From positions 124,001-188,000 of the forward strand of contig NZ_VIQT01000021.1 of the NCBI RefSeq assembly GCF_010206195.1: a DNA stretch of 64,000 bases, in the 5' to 3' direction. Positions 7,803-17,991 of this stretch are shown here, in pieces; the stretch's first letter is position 1, and every line of letters starts with the position of its first letter. Under the pieces are notes generated by a model. That model made no database searches. It was given only the letters and a program-made list of their open reading frames with translations, and had not been told where the DNA came from. Origin of the DNA: Anaerotruncus colihominis (lineage in GTDB: Bacteria; Bacillota; Clostridia; Oscillospirales; Ruminococcaceae). Made by a program: the position numbers and the translations under genes.

Positions 7803-8073
7803 GCGGTTCTCCTCCCTCGTTTTCATAGAAGGGCCGAAGCGCCCTTCGCAGCATTTTGTTGGTGGCGGCGCCGGACAGCTCCAGCACCGTGTTGGTTTTC
7901 CGGATATGCCTGCGGCTTTTGCATTTTGGCCGCTCAAGCGGCCGGCGTTTGCCGTCCGCGAGCAGCACACGTCCGTTCCGGTCTTCAAGAACCACATAAA
8001 ACACGCCTGCATCGCGTCCAGCGATGGAGCGCACGACGCGTCCTGTCCCGACCGGCATCCCAACCGCCCCCAT
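7795..8073 (-). CDS. KOW-domain RNA-binding protein (L14e-like)
   Basis: 92-residue basic protein found in Clostridia between map and infA and annotated as a KOW-domain or L14e/L27e-like RNA-binding protein. The KOW-type strand segment is [20 protein letters not shown] near 8-27, followed by a basic stretch [19 protein letters not shown] near 43-61. Its ATG overlaps the stop codon of map (TGATG) and its own 3' end overlaps infA, so it is translated within a tightly coupled string. Role presumed ribosome- or RNA-related; not tested in the sequence. Confidence 0.82.
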   Translation of the reverse strand: MGAVGMPVGTGRVVRSIAGRDAGVFYVVLEDRNGRVLLADGKRRPLERPKCKSRRHIRKTNTVLELSGAATNKMLRRALRPFYENEGGEPLV

Positions 8074-8819
8074 CAGGGAAGCGTCAGGATCACCGGGCCG
8101 TCCGCGGTGATCGCGATTGTGTGTTCAAAATGCGCGGCCAGGCCGTGATCGTTCGTCACGACCGTCCAGTCGTCGTCCAGCACGTGTAAAGCCGGCGAAT
8201 GCTCGGTGATCATCGGCTCGATAGCGATGACCATGCCCGGCGTCAGCCGCACGCCGTGGCCCGGCTTTCCATAGTTGGGAACCTCAGGCTCTTCGTGCAG
8301 CTTGCGCCCGACGCCGTGCCCGACATACTCGCGCACCACGCCGTAGCCGCGCGCTTCCACATACGACTGCACGGCATGGCCGATGTCGCCGATACGCGCG
8401 CCCGGCTTTGCGGCGGCAATGGCCGCAAGCAGGCTTTCACGCGTGGCGTCCATCAAAGCCTGCGCCGGCACGCTGATGGTCCCGGCCGCGAACGTGGCGG
8501 CCGTGTCGCCGTGATAGCCGTCGACAAGCGCGCCGACATCGATGCTGACGATATCGCCTTCCTGGATCACGCGTCCGCCCGGTATACCGTGAATAATCAC
8601 GTCGTTGACGGACACGCACGCGCTGCCCGGAAAACCACCATACCCCAAAAACGAGGGGGTGGCGCCCCTGGAAACAATATAATGCTTGATGATGCGGTCG
8701 ATCTCGCCGGTTGTAACGCCCGGCCGAACGGCCGCGCCGCCGGCCCTGAGGGCCTGCGCCGCGAGCGAGCCGGCTTTTCTCATCTTGGCCAGCTCACCCG
8801 AAGTTTTCAGCACGACCAT
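8073..8819 (-). CDS. map: Methionine aminopeptidase, type I
   Basis: Removes the N-terminal Met from nascent proteins. 248 residues, the short type Ia form without a zinc-finger extension. Metal ligands lie in SIDVGALVDGYHGDTAATF (two Asp, near 95-115), the His of YVGHGVGRKLHEEPEVPNYG near 170-190, and Glu in AIEPMI near 205 and close to the C-terminus. It starts 3 nt after adk, the common secY-adk-map order. Confidence 0.96.
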   Translation of the reverse strand: MVVLKTSGELAKMRKAGSLAAQALRAGGAAVRPGVTTGEIDRIIKHYIVSRGATPSFLGYGGFPGSACVSVNDVIIHGIPGGRVIQEGDIVSIDVGALVDGYHGDTAATFAAGTISVPAQALMDATRESLLAAIAAAKPGARIGDIGHAVQSYVEARGYGVVREYVGHGVGRKLHEEPEVPNYGKPGHGVRLTPGMVIAIEPMITEHSPALHVLDDDWTVVTNDHGLAAHFEHTIAITADGPVILTLP

Positions 8820-8822
8820 ACG

Positions 8823-9455
8823 TCACGCCTCCAAGGCGGCGAGCGTAAGCTTCGTCGTATCTGCGACTTCCGCCTGGCCCTCCACGATGCGCAGCTTGCC
8901 CTTGGATGCGTAGAAATCCTTGAGCGGCTCAGTCTGTTCGTGGTACGTTTTCAGGCGGCCGCGGACGGTTTCAGGCTCGTCGTCCTTGCGGATGATCAGC
9001 CCGCCGCCGCATTTGTCACAGACGCCCTCGGCCTTGGGGGCCTTGTAGTCAAGATGGTAGCTCGCGCCGCAGCCACCGCAGACGCGGCGGCCCGACATGC
9101 GCCGCTCGATCGCCTCGTCGGCAACCTCGATATCGATCACACGGTCGATTTCCACGCCCATCTGATCCAGCGCCTCGGCCTGCGGCACGGTGCGCGGGAA
9201 GCCGTCAAGGATGAATCCGTTTTTGCAGTCATCCGCGGCAAGGCGCTCCTTAATGATGCCGATGACCACGTCGTCCGGGACCAGCGCGCCGCTTTCCATA
9301 TAGGATTTCGCACGCAGCCCCATTTCTGTCCCATTCTTGAGCGCCTCACGGATAATGTTGCCCGTGCTGATCGCGGGAATGCCGAGACGCTCACAGATGA
9401 TTTCCGCCTGGGTGCCTTTGCCGGCGCCGGGAGCGCCAAGGAGTATCAGTTTCAT
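8823..9455 (-). CDS. adk: Adenylate kinase (zinc LID)
   Basis: Interconverts ATP plus AMP and two ADP. 210 residues. P-loop GAPGAGKGTQAE at 7-18; NMP-binding region with GFPRT near 85-89; LID domain carries four cysteines, CGGCGASYHLDYKAPKAEG then CDKCGG, a zinc-stabilised lid usual in Gram-positives. Starts 13 nt after secY. Confidence 0.97.
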   Translation of the reverse strand: MKLILLGAPGAGKGTQAEIICERLGIPAISTGNIIREALKNGTEMGLRAKSYMESGALVPDDVVIGIIKERLAADDCKNGFILDGFPRTVPQAEALDQMGVEIDRVIDIEVADEAIERRMSGRRVCGGCGASYHLDYKAPKAEGVCDKCGGGLIIRKDDEPETVRGRLKTYHEQTEPLKDFYASKGKLRIVEGQAEVADTTKLTLAALEA

Positions 9456-9468
9456 ATCGACGTCTCCT

Positions 9469-10764
9469 TTACTCTAAGAAGCCCTTATAATGACGCATCA
9501 TCATTTGCGATTCAAGCTGCCTGAACGTATCAAGCGCGACGCCGACGACAATGATGATCGACGTACCGCCCAGCGCAATGTTCATCTTTGTGATCGCGCC
9601 GACGCCGATCGGAAGGACCGCGATGAGCGCGAGGAAGATGCCGCCGACCAGCGTGATCTTTGAAATGATGCGCGCGATAAAGTCGGAGGTTGGGCGGCCC
9701 GGCCGGATGCCCGGGATCGTGCCGTTGTTGTTGCGCAGGTTGTTCGACATCTCAATCGGGTTATACTGAATCGCCACATAGAAGTAATTAAAGGCGAGGA
9801 TCAGTATAAAATACAGGACCGCGTACAGCGCCGTATCGTAATTGAAAGCGCTGAGGATTTTGCCGGCCAGGCCCGTCTTATTCGGCATAAAGCCGAGAAC
9901 CGTGCCAGGGATTGCCAGCAAAGAGGATGCAAAGATGATCGGCAAAACGCCCGACATGTTGACTTTGATCGGAATAAAGGTCGACTGTCCGCCGTACAGT
10001 TTGCGTCCAACGACCCGCTTTGCGTACTGCACCGGGATGCGGCGCTCGGCGTTCGTCATGATGATAATGACGACAATCAGCGCCAAAAACAACACGACGA
10101 TCAGCGGGACAGTGAAATAGTACATCGTTTCGCCCTCAGCTGCGAGCTTCAGATACGACCAGAGCGTATTGATCGCATTCGGCCCGCGCGAGACGATGCC
10201 GGCAAACAGGATCAGCGAGATACCGTTTCCAATACCCTTTTCATCAATACGCTCGCCCATATAGACGACGAGCATTGCGCCGGCCGTAAAGGCCGCAATG
10301 ATAACCAGCGCGGAAAAGATTCCGGCGAAACCGCTGCGGTAAAGGACCGCACGGCTCTGGTTGCGCAGCAGGGTGTAATAAGCAAACGCCTGGAGCAGCG
10401 CGAGCGCGACGGTGACATAACGCGTGATCTTGTTGATCTTTTTGCGCCCGTCCTCGCCCTCCTTTGAAAGGCGCTCCAGAGCGGGGATCGCCACCGTAAG
10501 CAGCTGGATGACGATAGACGAGGTGATATACGGAGTGATTGACAGAGCAAACACAGTTGCGCGGGAGAACGCGCCGCCCGAAAGGATATCGATGTATCCA
10601 AGCAGGCTGCCGCTGCCGGTAACCATCGCCTGCAGCGCCGTGGAGTCAAGGAACGGCACCGGCACCGCCGAACCGATCCTAAACAGGATCAAAATCAGCA
10701 GCGTATAGCAGATCTTTTTGCGCAGCTCCGCAATATGCCAGGCGTTCTTTAACGTCGTGAACAT
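9469..10764 (-). CDS. secY: Preprotein translocase subunit SecY
   Basis: Channel subunit of the Sec translocon in the cytoplasmic membrane. 431 residues with ten hydrophobic segments. Visible landmarks: RKKICYTLLILILFRIGSAV opening TM1, the plug region with LGYIDILSGGAF, GIGNGISLILFAGIV in the middle, and a C-terminal helix FRQLESQMMMRHYKGFLE. It follows rplO by 2 nt. Confidence 0.97.
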   Translation of the reverse strand: MFTTLKNAWHIAELRKKICYTLLILILFRIGSAVPVPFLDSTALQAMVTGSGSLLGYIDILSGGAFSRATVFALSITPYITSSIVIQLLTVAIPALERLSKEGEDGRKKINKITRYVTVALALLQAFAYYTLLRNQSRAVLYRSGFAGIFSALVIIAAFTAGAMLVVYMGERIDEKGIGNGISLILFAGIVSRGPNAINTLWSYLKLAAEGETMYYFTVPLIVVLFLALIVVIIIMTNAERRIPVQYAKRVVGRKLYGGQSTFIPIKVNMSGVLPIIFASSLLAIPGTVLGFMPNKTGLAGKILSAFNYDTALYAVLYFILILAFNYFYVAIQYNPIEMSNNLRNNNGTIPGIRPGRPTSDFIARIISKITLVGGIFLALIAVLPIGVGAITKMNIALGGTSIIIVVGVALDTFRQLESQMMMRHYKGFLE

Positions 10765-10766
10765 GT

Positions 10767-11204
10767 TTACTTCACCTCAGCCTTTCCGCCCGCCTTTTCA
10801 ATCTTCTCCTTGGCGGAAGCGGAAAAAGCCGCGCAATTGACCGTCAGTTTCTTTGTCAGCTCGCCGTTGCCGAGCACCTTGACGCCGTCAAGGACCTTCT
10901 TAATGAGGCCCGCATCGATCAGAGCCTGCGCGTCAACCACCGCGCCGTCCTCAAAGCGCTCGAGGGCGCCGACATTCACGGTCGTATACTTTGTGGCGAA
11001 GATGTTGGTAAAGCCACGCTTCGGCACGCGGCGCTGAAGCGGCATCTGGCCGCCTTCAAACCCGGGCTGTTTGGCGCCGGAACGCGCTTTCTGGCCCTTG
11101 TGGCCCTTGCCGGCCGTCTTACCGTTGCCGGAGCCATGGCCGCGCCCCTTGCGGAACACGTCCTTGCTGGCGCCCGGCGCCGGGGAAAGTTCATGCAATT
11201 TCAT
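10767..11204 (-). CDS. rplO: 50S ribosomal protein L15
   Basis: Large-subunit assembly protein. 145 residues. The glycine/arginine-rich N-terminal tail [20 protein letters not shown] and the [17 protein letters not shown] motif are the family signatures; the C-terminal half folds as the L15/L18e domain. Strong GGAGG before the ATG. Confidence 0.96.
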   Translation of the reverse strand: MKLHELSPAPGASKDVFRKGRGHGSGNGKTAGKGHKGQKARSGAKQPGFEGGQMPLQRRVPKRGFTNIFATKYTTVNVGALERFEDGAVVDAQALIDAGLIKKVLDGVKVLGNGELTKKLTVNCAAFSASAKEKIEKAGGKAEVK

Positions 11205-11221
11205 ACCTGCACCTCCTTGCT

Positions 11222-11401
11222 TTATGCGTTCGTAACCTCGACGAGGTGGGAAATTTTCGCAATCTTGCCTTTGGTCGCGCTGTTGTCGGGCTGGATCGTC
11301 TCGCTGCCGATCTTGCGCAGCCCAAGGGATTCGGCGGTGGCGATCTGGTCGTCTTTTCTGCCGACAAGGCTCTTTACGAGCTTGATTTTAAGCTGTGCCA
11401 T
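11222..11401 (-). CDS. rpmD: 50S ribosomal protein L30
   Basis: 59 residues read directly: [19 protein letters not shown] at the start, then [20 protein letters not shown], ending LVEVTNA. Single ferredoxin-like L30 domain of normal size, with GGAGG upstream. It sits between rpsE and rplO in the spc order. Confidence 0.95.
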   Translation of the reverse strand: MAQLKIKLVKSLVGRKDDQIATAESLGLRKIGSETIQPDNSATKGKIAKISHLVEVTNA

Positions 11402-11416
11402 TTGCGCCAGCCTCCT

Positions 11417-11917
11417 TTAACCAATAATATCCTTCACGGATTTGCCGCGAATGGCCGCAACCTTTTCGGCGTCGCGCAGCGCGCAGAGTCCCTGAATGGT
11501 CGCGGAAACGACATTGCAGGGATTGTTGGAACGCAGGCACTTTGTACGGATGTCCTTGATGCCGGCCGTCTCAAGCACGGCACGGACCGGACCGCCGGCG
11601 ATGACGCCAGTACCTTCCGGGGCGGGCTTCATCAGTACGCGTCCGGCGCCGTAAGCGCCGATGATCTCATGCGGGATCGTCGTGCCCTTGAGCGCAATCT
11701 TGTGCAGGTTCTTTTTGGCGTCCTCAATTCCCTTGCGGATTGCGTCGGGAACCTCGCCCGCCTTGCCAAGTCCGAAACCGACCGTGCCGTTGCCGTCGCC
11801 GACAACCACGAGGGCCGCGAACTTAAAGATACGACCGCCCTTCACCGTTTTGGAAACGCGGTTGATCGAAACAACTCTTTCCTTCAGTTCGAGATTCGCT
11901 GCATCTATCAAAGCCAA
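11417..11917 (-). CDS. rpsE: 30S ribosomal protein S5
   Basis: Small-subunit protein important for decoding accuracy. 166 residues. The N-terminal double-stranded RNA-binding domain includes [17 protein letters not shown] and [20 protein letters not shown]; the C-terminal half has GYGAGRV-like [20 protein letters not shown]. The start is taken as TTG (TTGGCTTTGATAGATGCA) because AAGGAGGG is 6 nt upstream and no ATG gives a sensible N-terminus; the frame stays open far upstream only as a shadow of rplR. Confidence 0.94.
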   Translation of the reverse strand: MALIDAANLELKERVVSINRVSKTVKGGRIFKFAALVVVGDGNGTVGFGLGKAGEVPDAIRKGIEDAKKNLHKIALKGTTIPHEIIGAYGAGRVLMKPAPEGTGVIAGGPVRAVLETAGIKDIRTKCLRSNNPCNVVSATIQGLCALRDAEKVAAIRGKSVKDIIG

Positions 11918-11933
11918 AAGTATCCCTCCTTCT

Positions 11934-12293
11934 TCAGAATTTGAGTCCGCCTTCACGGGCCGCCTCGGCAAGCTCCTTGACGCGCCCATGGTAAATATAT
12001 CCGCCGCGGTCAAACACAACCTCGGCGATCCCCTTGTCGGCCGCGCGCTTTGCAAGCGCGGCGCCGACTTTCTTTGCCGCTTCCTTGTTGCCGCCGTTGC
12101 CCTCGAAATCCTTATCCATCGTGGAGGCCGAGCACAGTGTGACGCCGTTGACATCGTCGATGATCTGGGCGTAGATGTGTTTGGCGGAGCGGAAAACATC
12201 CAGGCGCGGACACTCGGGCGTGCCGCTGATCTTTGCCCTGACCCTCTTATGCCGTTTGAGTCTGGCGATGTTCTTGTCAGGCTTCGTTACCAT
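11934..12293 (-). CDS. rplR: 50S ribosomal protein L18
   Basis: 5S rRNA-binding protein of the central protuberance. 119 residues with basic N-terminus ([18 protein letters not shown]), then [18 protein letters not shown] and the C-terminal [23 protein letters not shown] signature. Standard position between rplF and rpsE. Confidence 0.97.
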   Translation of the reverse strand: MVTKPDKNIARLKRHKRVRAKISGTPECPRLDVFRSAKHIYAQIIDDVNGVTLCSASTMDKDFEGNGGNKEAAKKVGAALAKRAADKGIAEVVFDRGGYIYHGRVKELAEAAREGGLKF

Positions 12294-12308
12294 TCTGATT
12301 TCACTCCT

Positions 12309-12854
12309 TTACTTCTTGCCCTTACCCGCTTTGCCTTCCTTGCGGATGATCACTTCGTCGATATACTTGATGCCTTTGCCCTTATACGGCTCGGGCGGGC
12401 GCTTCTCACGGATTTCCGCCGCGAACTGGCCGACCTTCTGCTTGTCGGGGCCGTGGACGATGATCTTGTTGGGAGCGGGCACGTCGATGGTGACGTCTGC
12501 GGTATCCTCCATAAACACCTGATGGGAGAAACCAAGCGTCATGACAAGCTGCTTGCCCTGCTTAGCGGCGCGGTAGCCGACGCCGTTGATCTCAAGCTCT
12601 TTTTTGAATTCCTCGGTCACGCCGTGGACCATGTTCGCAATCAGTGTCCGGGTAAGCCCGTGCAGGCTTTTTTCCGTTTTCTCGTCGTTCGGACGGGTGA
12701 CAAGGATCTCGCCGTTTTCAAATTTGATGCCGATCTCCGGACGGAAGGTCTGCGTCAGCGTGCCCTTGGGTCCTTTGACCGTAACCGTGCTGCCGTCGAT
12801 CTTGACATCGACGCCCGCGGGCACGGCGATGGGTTTTCTGCCGATTCTGCTCAT
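12309..12854 (-). CDS. rplF: 50S ribosomal protein L6
   Basis: Large-subunit protein near the GTPase-associated centre. 181 residues in two homologous domains: [17 protein letters not shown] at the start and [20 protein letters not shown] at the C-terminus, the family signature. Normal length and position. Confidence 0.97.
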   Translation of the reverse strand: MSRIGRKPIAVPAGVDVKIDGSTVTVKGPKGTLTQTFRPEIGIKFENGEILVTRPNDEKTEKSLHGLTRTLIANMVHGVTEEFKKELEINGVGYRAAKQGKQLVMTLGFSHQVFMEDTADVTIDVPAPNKIIVHGPDKQKVGQFAAEIREKRPPEPYKGKGIKYIDEVIIRKEGKAGKGKK

Positions 12855-12867
12855 CTTCCGTACCCCC

Positions 12868-13266
12868 TTACCAGATGAATGCGAGGACTTCGCCGCCGAC
12901 GTTTTCCTTGCGCGCCTGGCGGTCGGTCATAACGCCCTTGTTTGTGGACAGAATGGCGACGCCCAGTCCCTTCATCACGCGCGGCATATCCTCACAGCTT
13001 GTATAAATGCGCAGGCCGGGTTTGGAAACCCTGCGAAGGCCCTGGATAACCGGGGACTTGCCCTGCCCGTATTTGAGGACAACGCGAATGTTGCCCTGCT
13101 TGCCGTCTTCGACGACCTGGAAACCCTTTATATATCCTTCATCCAACAAAATCTGAGCGATTGCTTTCTTCATGTTGGAAGCAGGAATATCGACCGTATC
13201 ATGTTTTGCATTGTTTGCATTTCTGATACGTGTCAGCATGTCAGCGATCGTATCGGTGATATGCAT
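12868..13266 (-). CDS. rpsH: 30S ribosomal protein S8
   Basis: Central-domain 16S rRNA binder. 132 residues; starts [20 protein letters not shown] and ends [19 protein letters not shown] with the S8 signature [12 protein letters not shown]. The AAGGAGG site precedes the ATG. Confidence 0.97.
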   Translation of the reverse strand: MHITDTIADMLTRIRNANNAKHDTVDIPASNMKKAIAQILLDEGYIKGFQVVEDGKQGNIRVVLKYGQGKSPVIQGLRRVSKPGLRIYTSCEDMPRVMKGLGVAILSTNKGVMTDRQARKENVGGEVLAFIW

Positions 13267-13298
13267 GCCGTCAACCTCCTTTTAGCTCAGCTTTGTTC

Positions 13299-13484
13299 TT
13301 ACCAGCTTGCCTTCCTGACGCCCGGGATCTGCCCTTTATACGCCAGTTCCCTAAAGCAAATGCGGCAGACGCCGAATTTGCGAAGGTAAGCATGTGGCCT
13401 TCCGCAGATTTTGCAGCGCGTATACTCGCGGGAAGAAAACTTCGCCGGGCGGCGCTGCTTGATTTTCATGGATGTTTTAGCCAA
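13299..13484 (-). CDS. rpsN: 30S ribosomal protein S14, type Z
   Basis: 61-residue zinc form of S14. The four-cysteine site is CKIC at 21-24 and CRIC at 37-40, with [11 protein letters not shown] between, followed by [18 protein letters not shown]. The zinc form in the main cluster is usual in Firmicutes. Confidence 0.97.
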   Translation of the reverse strand: MAKTSMKIKQRRPAKFSSREYTRCKICGRPHAYLRKFGVCRICFRELAYKGQIPGVRKASW

Positions 13485-13496
13485 AATACTTCCCCC

Positions 13497-14036
13497 TTAC
13501 TTGGCAAACGGAGCGCCCATGAGCGTGAGCAGCTCGCGGGACTCCTCGTCGGTTTTCGCAGTGGTGACAAAGCAGATGTCCATGCCCCGGACCTTGTCGA
13601 TCTTGTCGTAATCGATCTCCGGGAAGATGAGCTGCTCGCGAAGGCCCATGTTGTAGTTGCCGCGGCCGTCGAAGCCGTTCGGGTTGATGCCGCGGAAGTC
13701 GCGCACGCGCGGCAGGGCCACGTTAAAGAGACGGTCGACAAACTCATACATGCGCTCGCCGCGCAGCGTCACCTTTGCGCCGATATTCATACCCTCGCGC
13801 AGCTTGAAGTTCGCGACGGACTTTTTTGCCTTGCAGATGACCGGGCGCTGGCCCGTAATCTTGGAAAGATCGGAGACGATCGCGTCGATGATCTTTGGAT
13901 TATCGCGCGCCTCGCCGCAGCCGACGTTGATGACAACCTTATCAAGCTTGGGGATCTGCATGACAGAGGTATAGCCGAATTTCTTCATCAGCGCGGGAGC
14001 AAATTCGCTCGCGTACTGTTCTTTGAGTCTTGCCAT
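13497..14036 (-). CDS. rplE: 50S ribosomal protein L5
   Basis: 5S rRNA binder contacting P-site tRNA. 179 residues, with [16 protein letters not shown] near 38, the signature [20 protein letters not shown] near 57-76 and the C-terminal [17 protein letters not shown]. Normal length and position between rplX and rpsN. Confidence 0.97.
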   Translation of the reverse strand: MARLKEQYASEFAPALMKKFGYTSVMQIPKLDKVVINVGCGEARDNPKIIDAIVSDLSKITGQRPVICKAKKSVANFKLREGMNIGAKVTLRGERMYEFVDRLFNVALPRVRDFRGINPNGFDGRGNYNMGLREQLIFPEIDYDKIDKVRGMDICFVTTAKTDEESRELLTLMGAPFAK

Positions 14037-14052
14037 GATTTCTCCTCCTTAC

Positions 14053-14376
14053 TTAAAAAGTTTCACCGCATTTGGGGTTTTTGCAGACGCGCTCCTTGGA
14101 GCCGTCGTTGAGCATCTTATGCGCGATACGCGTCGGCTTGCCGCACTTGGGGCACACAAGCATCACCTTGCATGCATACATGGCGCCCTCGGCTTTCACA
14201 ATGCCGCCCGGGTCGCCCGCCCTGCGGGGCTTGACGTGCTTGGTCACCATGTTGATGCGTTCCACAATGACCTTGCCCTCCTTGGGGCTTACCTCAAGCA
14301 CCTTGCCCTTTTTGCCCTTGTCCTTGCCGGACAGGACAACGACTGTATCGCCCTTTTTCACGTGAAGCTTCTTCAC
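14053..14376 (-). CDS. rplX: 50S ribosomal protein L24 (zinc-ribbon form)
   Basis: Early assembly protein. 107 residues. The KOW motif is [20 protein letters not shown] at 7-26. The C-terminal half contains [15 protein letters not shown] and [10 protein letters not shown], a four-cysteine ribbon that many L24 proteins lack, probably a zinc site. Confidence 0.97.
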   Translation of the reverse strand: MKKLHVKKGDTVVVLSGKDKGKKGKVLEVSPKEGKVIVERINMVTKHVKPRRAGDPGGIVKAEGAMYACKVMLVCPKCGKPTRIAHKMLNDGSKERVCKNPKCGETF

Positions 14377-14392
14377 TATCTGAGCACCTCCA

Positions 14393-14761
14393 TTACAGCA
14401 CCTCGGGGGCGAGGCTTAAAATCTTGAGGTATTCCTTCTCGCGCAGTTCCCTGGCAACCGGTCCAAAGATACGCGTGCCCCTCGGGTTTTTGTCTTCTCT
14501 TATGATAACCGCCGCGTTCTCGTCAAAGCGGATGTATGTGCCGTCGTCGCGCCGCACGCCTTTGGCGGAGCGGACGATGACCGCCTTGACCACGTCGCCT
14601 TTTTTCACCTGACCGCCGGGCGCAGCCTTTTTGACCGAAGCCACGACCACATCGCCGATATTGGCGTATCTCCTGCGGGAACCGCCGAGCACCCGGATGC
14701 ACATAAGCTCCTTGGCGCCGGTATTGTCGGCTACTTTGAGATAGGTCTGCATCTGTATCAC
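14393..14761 (-). CDS. rplN: 50S ribosomal protein L14
   Basis: Intersubunit-bridge protein. 122 residues, starting [20 protein letters not shown], with the signature RADGTYIRF-like [18 protein letters not shown] near 77-94 and [20 protein letters not shown] at the C-terminus. Normal. Confidence 0.97.
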   Translation of the reverse strand: MIQMQTYLKVADNTGAKELMCIRVLGGSRRRYANIGDVVVASVKKAAPGGQVKKGDVVKAVIVRSAKGVRRDDGTYIRFDENAAVIIREDKNPRGTRIFGPVARELREKEYLKILSLAPEVL

Positions 14762-14794
14762 AGAGCGTTCCTCCTTTCAGCAAAACTGAATCTA

Positions 14795-15052
14795 TTATTT
14801 CGCCTTCGTGATGATCGCGGTCACTCTCCACCGTTTGTCCTTGGACAGGGGGCGTGTCTCCATGATCTCGACCTTGTCGCCGACGCCGCAGGCGTTCTGC
14901 TCGTCATGCGCTTTAAACTTCACGGTACGCTTGATAATCTTTTTGTAAAGGGGGTGCCGGACATTGTCCTGAATGGCGACGACGACTGTTTTGTCCATCT
15001 TGTCGCTGACAACCGTGCCGACGCGTGTCTTTCTGAGATTGCGTTCACTCAT
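14795..15052 (-). CDS. rpsQ: 30S ribosomal protein S17
   Basis: Primary 16S rRNA-binding OB-fold protein. 85 residues; [19 protein letters not shown] at 7-25 and the signature [20 protein letters not shown] near 59-78. Position between rpmC and rplN is standard. Confidence 0.97.
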   Translation of the reverse strand: MSERNLRKTRVGTVVSDKMDKTVVVAIQDNVRHPLYKKIIKRTVKFKAHDEQNACGVGDKVEIMETRPLSKDKRWRVTAIITKAK

Positions 15053-15073
15053 CTGCTTTGTCCTCCCTTCCGC

Positions 15074-15274
15074 TTACTGCGCGCTTTTCAGCTCGTTGGC
15101 CCGAATTTGCGTCTTGACCCGCGCGATGTCCTTTTTGACGTCGCTTAAACGCTTGGGGTTGTCGAGCTGATTGATCGCGTGCTGGAAACGGAGGTTGAAA
15201 AGCTCGGCTTTGAGGTCGCGCAGCTTCTCGCCCAGTTCCTTGTCGCTAAGCTCTCTGATCTCGCTTGCCTTCAT
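15074..15274 (-). CDS. rpmC: 50S ribosomal protein L29
   Basis: Tunnel-exit protein, docking site for trigger factor and SRP. 66 residues, two helices; signature [19 protein letters not shown] and [14 protein letters not shown]. Its ATG overlaps the stop codon of rplP (TGATG); a GTG one codon upstream is the alternative. GGGGAG lies 9 nt upstream. Confidence 0.95.
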   Translation of the reverse strand: MKASEIRELSDKELGEKLRDLKAELFNLRFQHAINQLDNPKRLSDVKKDIARVKTQIRANELKSAQ

Positions 15275-15705
15275 CACTCGTCACTCCCCTTTTCCTCAGA
15301 TTCCTTGGCAATGAATTTGCATTTTACCGGCAGCTTATGCGCGGCCAGACGCATGGCCTCGCGGGCCAGCTCCTCGCTCACGCCGCCGATCTCAAACATC
15401 ACGCGGCCGGGCTTGACGACGGCGACCCAGTACTCCGGGCTGCCCTTACCGGAACCCATGCGGGTCTCAGCCGGCTTTTCAGTGATCGGCTTATCCGGGA
15501 AAATCTTGATCCAGACCTGACCGCCGCGCTTGATGTAGCGCGTCATGGCGATACGGGCGGCCTCGATCTGATTGGAGGTGACCCAGGCCGGCTCGAGCGC
15601 CTGAAGGCCGAAGTCGCCGTAAGTGACCTTGTTGCCGCGCATGGCCTTGCCCTTGAGGCGGCCGCGCTGTACCCTGCGGTATTTAACCCTTTTCGGCAGC
15701 AGCAT
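15274..15705 (-). CDS. rplP: 50S ribosomal protein L16
   Basis: Binds near the tRNA A site. 143 residues, starting [20 protein letters not shown]; signatures [16 protein letters not shown] [20 protein letters not shown] near 48-67 and [19 protein letters not shown]. An acidic tail ([10 protein letters not shown]) ends the protein. The genes rpsC, rplP and rpmC overlap each other by one or two bases. Confidence 0.97.
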   Translation of the reverse strand: MLLPKRVKYRRVQRGRLKGKAMRGNKVTYGDFGLQALEPAWVTSNQIEAARIAMTRYIKRGGQVWIKIFPDKPITEKPAETRMGSGKGSPEYWVAVVKPGRVMFEIGGVSEELAREAMRLAAHKLPVKCKFIAKESEEKGSDE

Positions 15706-16394
15706 TACTTGTTGCCTCCTTCCCTGCGGGGACGCTTGGCATCCCCGAGCACCTCGCCGGCGTAGATCCAGACCTTGACGCCGATCCTTCCGTAAGTCGT
15801 GTTCGCCTCGGCGAAGCCGTAGTCGATGTCCGCGCGGATGGTCTGCAGCGGGATGGTGCCCTCGTGGTAATGTTCGCTTCTGGCGATTTCGGCGCCGCCC
15901 AGGCGTCCGGAAACCGCAACCTTGATGCCCTTGGCGCCGAACTTCATCGCGCGGCCGATGGCCTGCTTCATCGCACGGCGGAACGAAACGCGCGCTTCAA
16001 GCTGCGAAGCGATCGACTCGGCGACGAGCTGCGCGTTTTTGTCGGGCTGCTTGATCTCAACGACATTGATGAAAACCTGACGCTTGTCGGCGTCAGCCTT
16101 GCCCTTGTTGATCATCGCGTCGCACTGGCGGCGGACCTTTTCGATCTCCGCGCCGCCCTTTCCGATTACGATGCCCGGGCGCGAGCAATGCACATGGATG
16201 CGCACACGGGTCGCATCCCTCTCGATTTCAATTTTCGGGATACCTGCGTCATACAGGGTTTTCTTTAAGAACTTGCGCAGCTTGTAATCCTCGACAAGGA
16301 TATCGCCGAAAGCATCGTCCTTAGCAAACCAGCGGGAATCCCAATCCTTAATTACACCGACACGAAGGCCGTGCGGATTCACTTTTTGGCCCAT
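15705..16394 (-). CDS. rpsC: 30S ribosomal protein S3
   Basis: Head protein at the mRNA entry site. 229 residues, starting [19 protein letters not shown]. The type II KH domain has [16 protein letters not shown] near 74-89; the C-terminal domain includes [20 protein letters not shown] near 166-185 and a basic tail. Confidence 0.97.
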   Translation of the reverse strand: MGQKVNPHGLRVGVIKDWDSRWFAKDDAFGDILVEDYKLRKFLKKTLYDAGIPKIEIERDATRVRIHVHCSRPGIVIGKGGAEIEKVRRQCDAMINKGKADADKRQVFINVVEIKQPDKNAQLVAESIASQLEARVSFRRAMKQAIGRAMKFGAKGIKVAVSGRLGGAEIARSEHYHEGTIPLQTIRADIDYGFAEANTTYGRIGVKVWIYAGEVLGDAKRPRREGGNK

Positions 16395-16415
16395 AGTTTA
16401 CCTCCTCTTTCAGCT

Positions 16416-16751
16416 TTATTCCCGTTCCTTGACGGTGATGAACACGTGTGAAGTCCTCTTGAGCACCCTGAAGGCGCGGCCCTGGGCGCGGGGACGGATG
16501 CGCTTCATCGTCGGGCCCGGGGTCACATAGCACTCCGAAACATACAGGGAATCCCTGTCCATGTTAAAGTTGTTCTCCGCGTTGGCCATAGCCGATTTGA
16601 GCAGCTTGGACAGCGGCTCGCAGGCGGCCTTGGGGGTGTGGCGGAGTATCGCCATCGCCTGATCGGCGGGTTTATTCCTGATCAGATCAAGCACGATCTG
16701 CACCTTGCGGGGCGAGATGCGCGCATGTCTCAGCGAAGCTTTTGCTTCCAT
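16416..16751 (-). CDS. rplV: 50S ribosomal protein L22
   Basis: Lines the nascent-peptide tunnel. 111 residues; ARISPRKVQIVLDLIRNKPA near 11-30 and the tunnel-loop signature MKRIRPRAQGRAFRVLKRTS near 82-101 are intact, with no insertion in the loop tip that would suggest macrolide resistance. Confidence 0.96.
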   Translation of the reverse strand: MEAKASLRHARISPRKVQIVLDLIRNKPADQAMAILRHTPKAACEPLSKLLKSAMANAENNFNMDRDSLYVSECYVTPGPTMKRIRPRAQGRAFRVLKRTSHVFITVKERE

Positions 16752-16778
16752 TGAATGTGTTCCTCCTTTCGGCCGCTC

Positions 16779-17054
16779 TTATTTTGTTTTCTTCGCGCCG
16801 GCATGGCCGCGGTACGTCCTGGTGGGGGCGAACTCGCCGAGCTTGTGGCCGACCATATCCTCGGTCACATAAACCGGCACATGCTTGCGGCCGTCGTGAA
16901 CCGCGAAGGTGTGTCCGACAAAATCCGGGAATATCGTTGAAGCGCGGCTCCAGGTCTTGAGGACCTGCTTTTTCTCGCCGCTCTCGTTCATCTTTTGGAC
17001 CCTGGCCAGCAGAACGGGCTGAACGAACGGTCCCTTTTTAACACTTCTACCCAT
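16779..17054 (-). CDS. rpsS: 30S ribosomal protein S19
   Basis: Head protein partnering S13. 91 residues, starting [20 protein letters not shown]; the signature [20 protein letters not shown] and [18 protein letters not shown] are intact. Confidence 0.97.
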   Translation of the reverse strand: MGRSVKKGPFVQPVLLARVQKMNESGEKKQVLKTWSRASTIFPDFVGHTFAVHDGRKHVPVYVTEDMVGHKLGEFAPTRTYRGHAGAKKTK

Positions 17055-17081
17055 AAATCGATTGCCTCCTTTCAGCCCGTC

Positions 17082-17915
17082 TTACTTCGCGTTGCGGCGT
17101 CTGACAATAAACTTGTCGGAACGGTTGTGGGTCGCGCGCGTCTTGTAGCCAAGCGCCGGCTTGCCCCACGGGGTGACAGGGCCGGGACGGCCGATCGGGC
17201 TTTTGCCCTCGCCGCCGCCGTGCGGATGGTCGCAGGGGTTCATGACGGAACCGCGGACGGTCGGGCGCCAGCCCATATGGCGGCGGCGGCCGGCTTTGCC
17301 GTAGTTGACGTTTTCATAGTCGATGTTGCCGACCTGGCCGATCGTGGCCACGCAGATCTCCGGGATGTTGCGCAGCTCGCCGGAGGGCAGGCGCACAAGC
17401 GCGTAGCCGTTCTCCTTGGCCATGAGCTGCGCCATGACGCCGGCGGAACGCGCCAGCTGCGCGCCTTTGCCGGGATAAAGCTCGATGTTGTGGATGAACG
17501 TACCCGTCGGGATGCTGGCCATCGGCAGGGAGTTGCCCGGCTTGATGTCCGCTCCCGGACCGGCAACGACGGTATCGCCGACCTTGAGTCCGTTGGGCGC
17601 GATGATATAGCGTTTTTCGCCGTCCTCATACTGCACCAGCGCGATGTGCGCGCTGCGGTTGGGGTCGTACTCCAGCGTGAGCACCTTGGCGGGCATCTCG
17701 GTTTTGTCGCGCTTAAAATCGATCACGCGGTATTTGCGGCGGTTGCCGCCGCCGCGGTGGCGCACGGTGATGCGGCCGTTGGAATTGCGTCCGGAATGCT
17801 TTTTGAGCGGCTCAAGCAGGCTCTTTTCCGGTGCAACCTTCGACAATTCGCTGTAATCGGTCACCGTCATCTGGCGGCGCGACGGCGTTGTCGGCTTATA
17901 GCTTTTGATAGCCAT
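17082..17915 (-). CDS. rplB: 50S ribosomal protein L2
   Basis: Peptidyl-transferase-centre protein. 277 residues; [21 protein letters not shown] near 43-63, the central SH3-like domain, and the catalytic-region [19 protein letters not shown] near 220-238 with the conserved His. Unusually, 136 nt separate it from rplW and hold an inverted-repeat element (17992-18048). Confidence 0.97.
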   Translation of the reverse strand: MAIKSYKPTTPSRRQMTVTDYSELSKVAPEKSLLEPLKKHSGRNSNGRITVRHRGGGNRRKYRVIDFKRDKTEMPAKVLTLEYDPNRSAHIALVQYEDGEKRYIIAPNGLKVGDTVVAGPGADIKPGNSLPMASIPTGTFIHNIELYPGKGAQLARSAGVMAQLMAKENGYALVRLPSGELRNIPEICVATIGQVGNIDYENVNYGKAGRRRHMGWRPTVRGSVMNPCDHPHGGGEGKSPIGRPGPVTPWGKPALGYKTRATHNRSDKFIVRRRNAK

Positions 17916-17991
17916 TCGGTTTCACTCCTCATAATTCTGGTTAGCGGGGCATATGAGATACCCCATACGCGGGCCCTGGCGGCCCTTGGAA

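Noticed and set aside
8199..9524. 441-codon open frame on the plus strand
   Set aside because: It lies opposite map, adk and the end of secY, is rich in Arg/His/Asp as expected of an antisense shadow in GC-rich DNA, and has no credible start. The same applies to 5148-6182, 5954-7162, 16995-18041 and 35819-37792.
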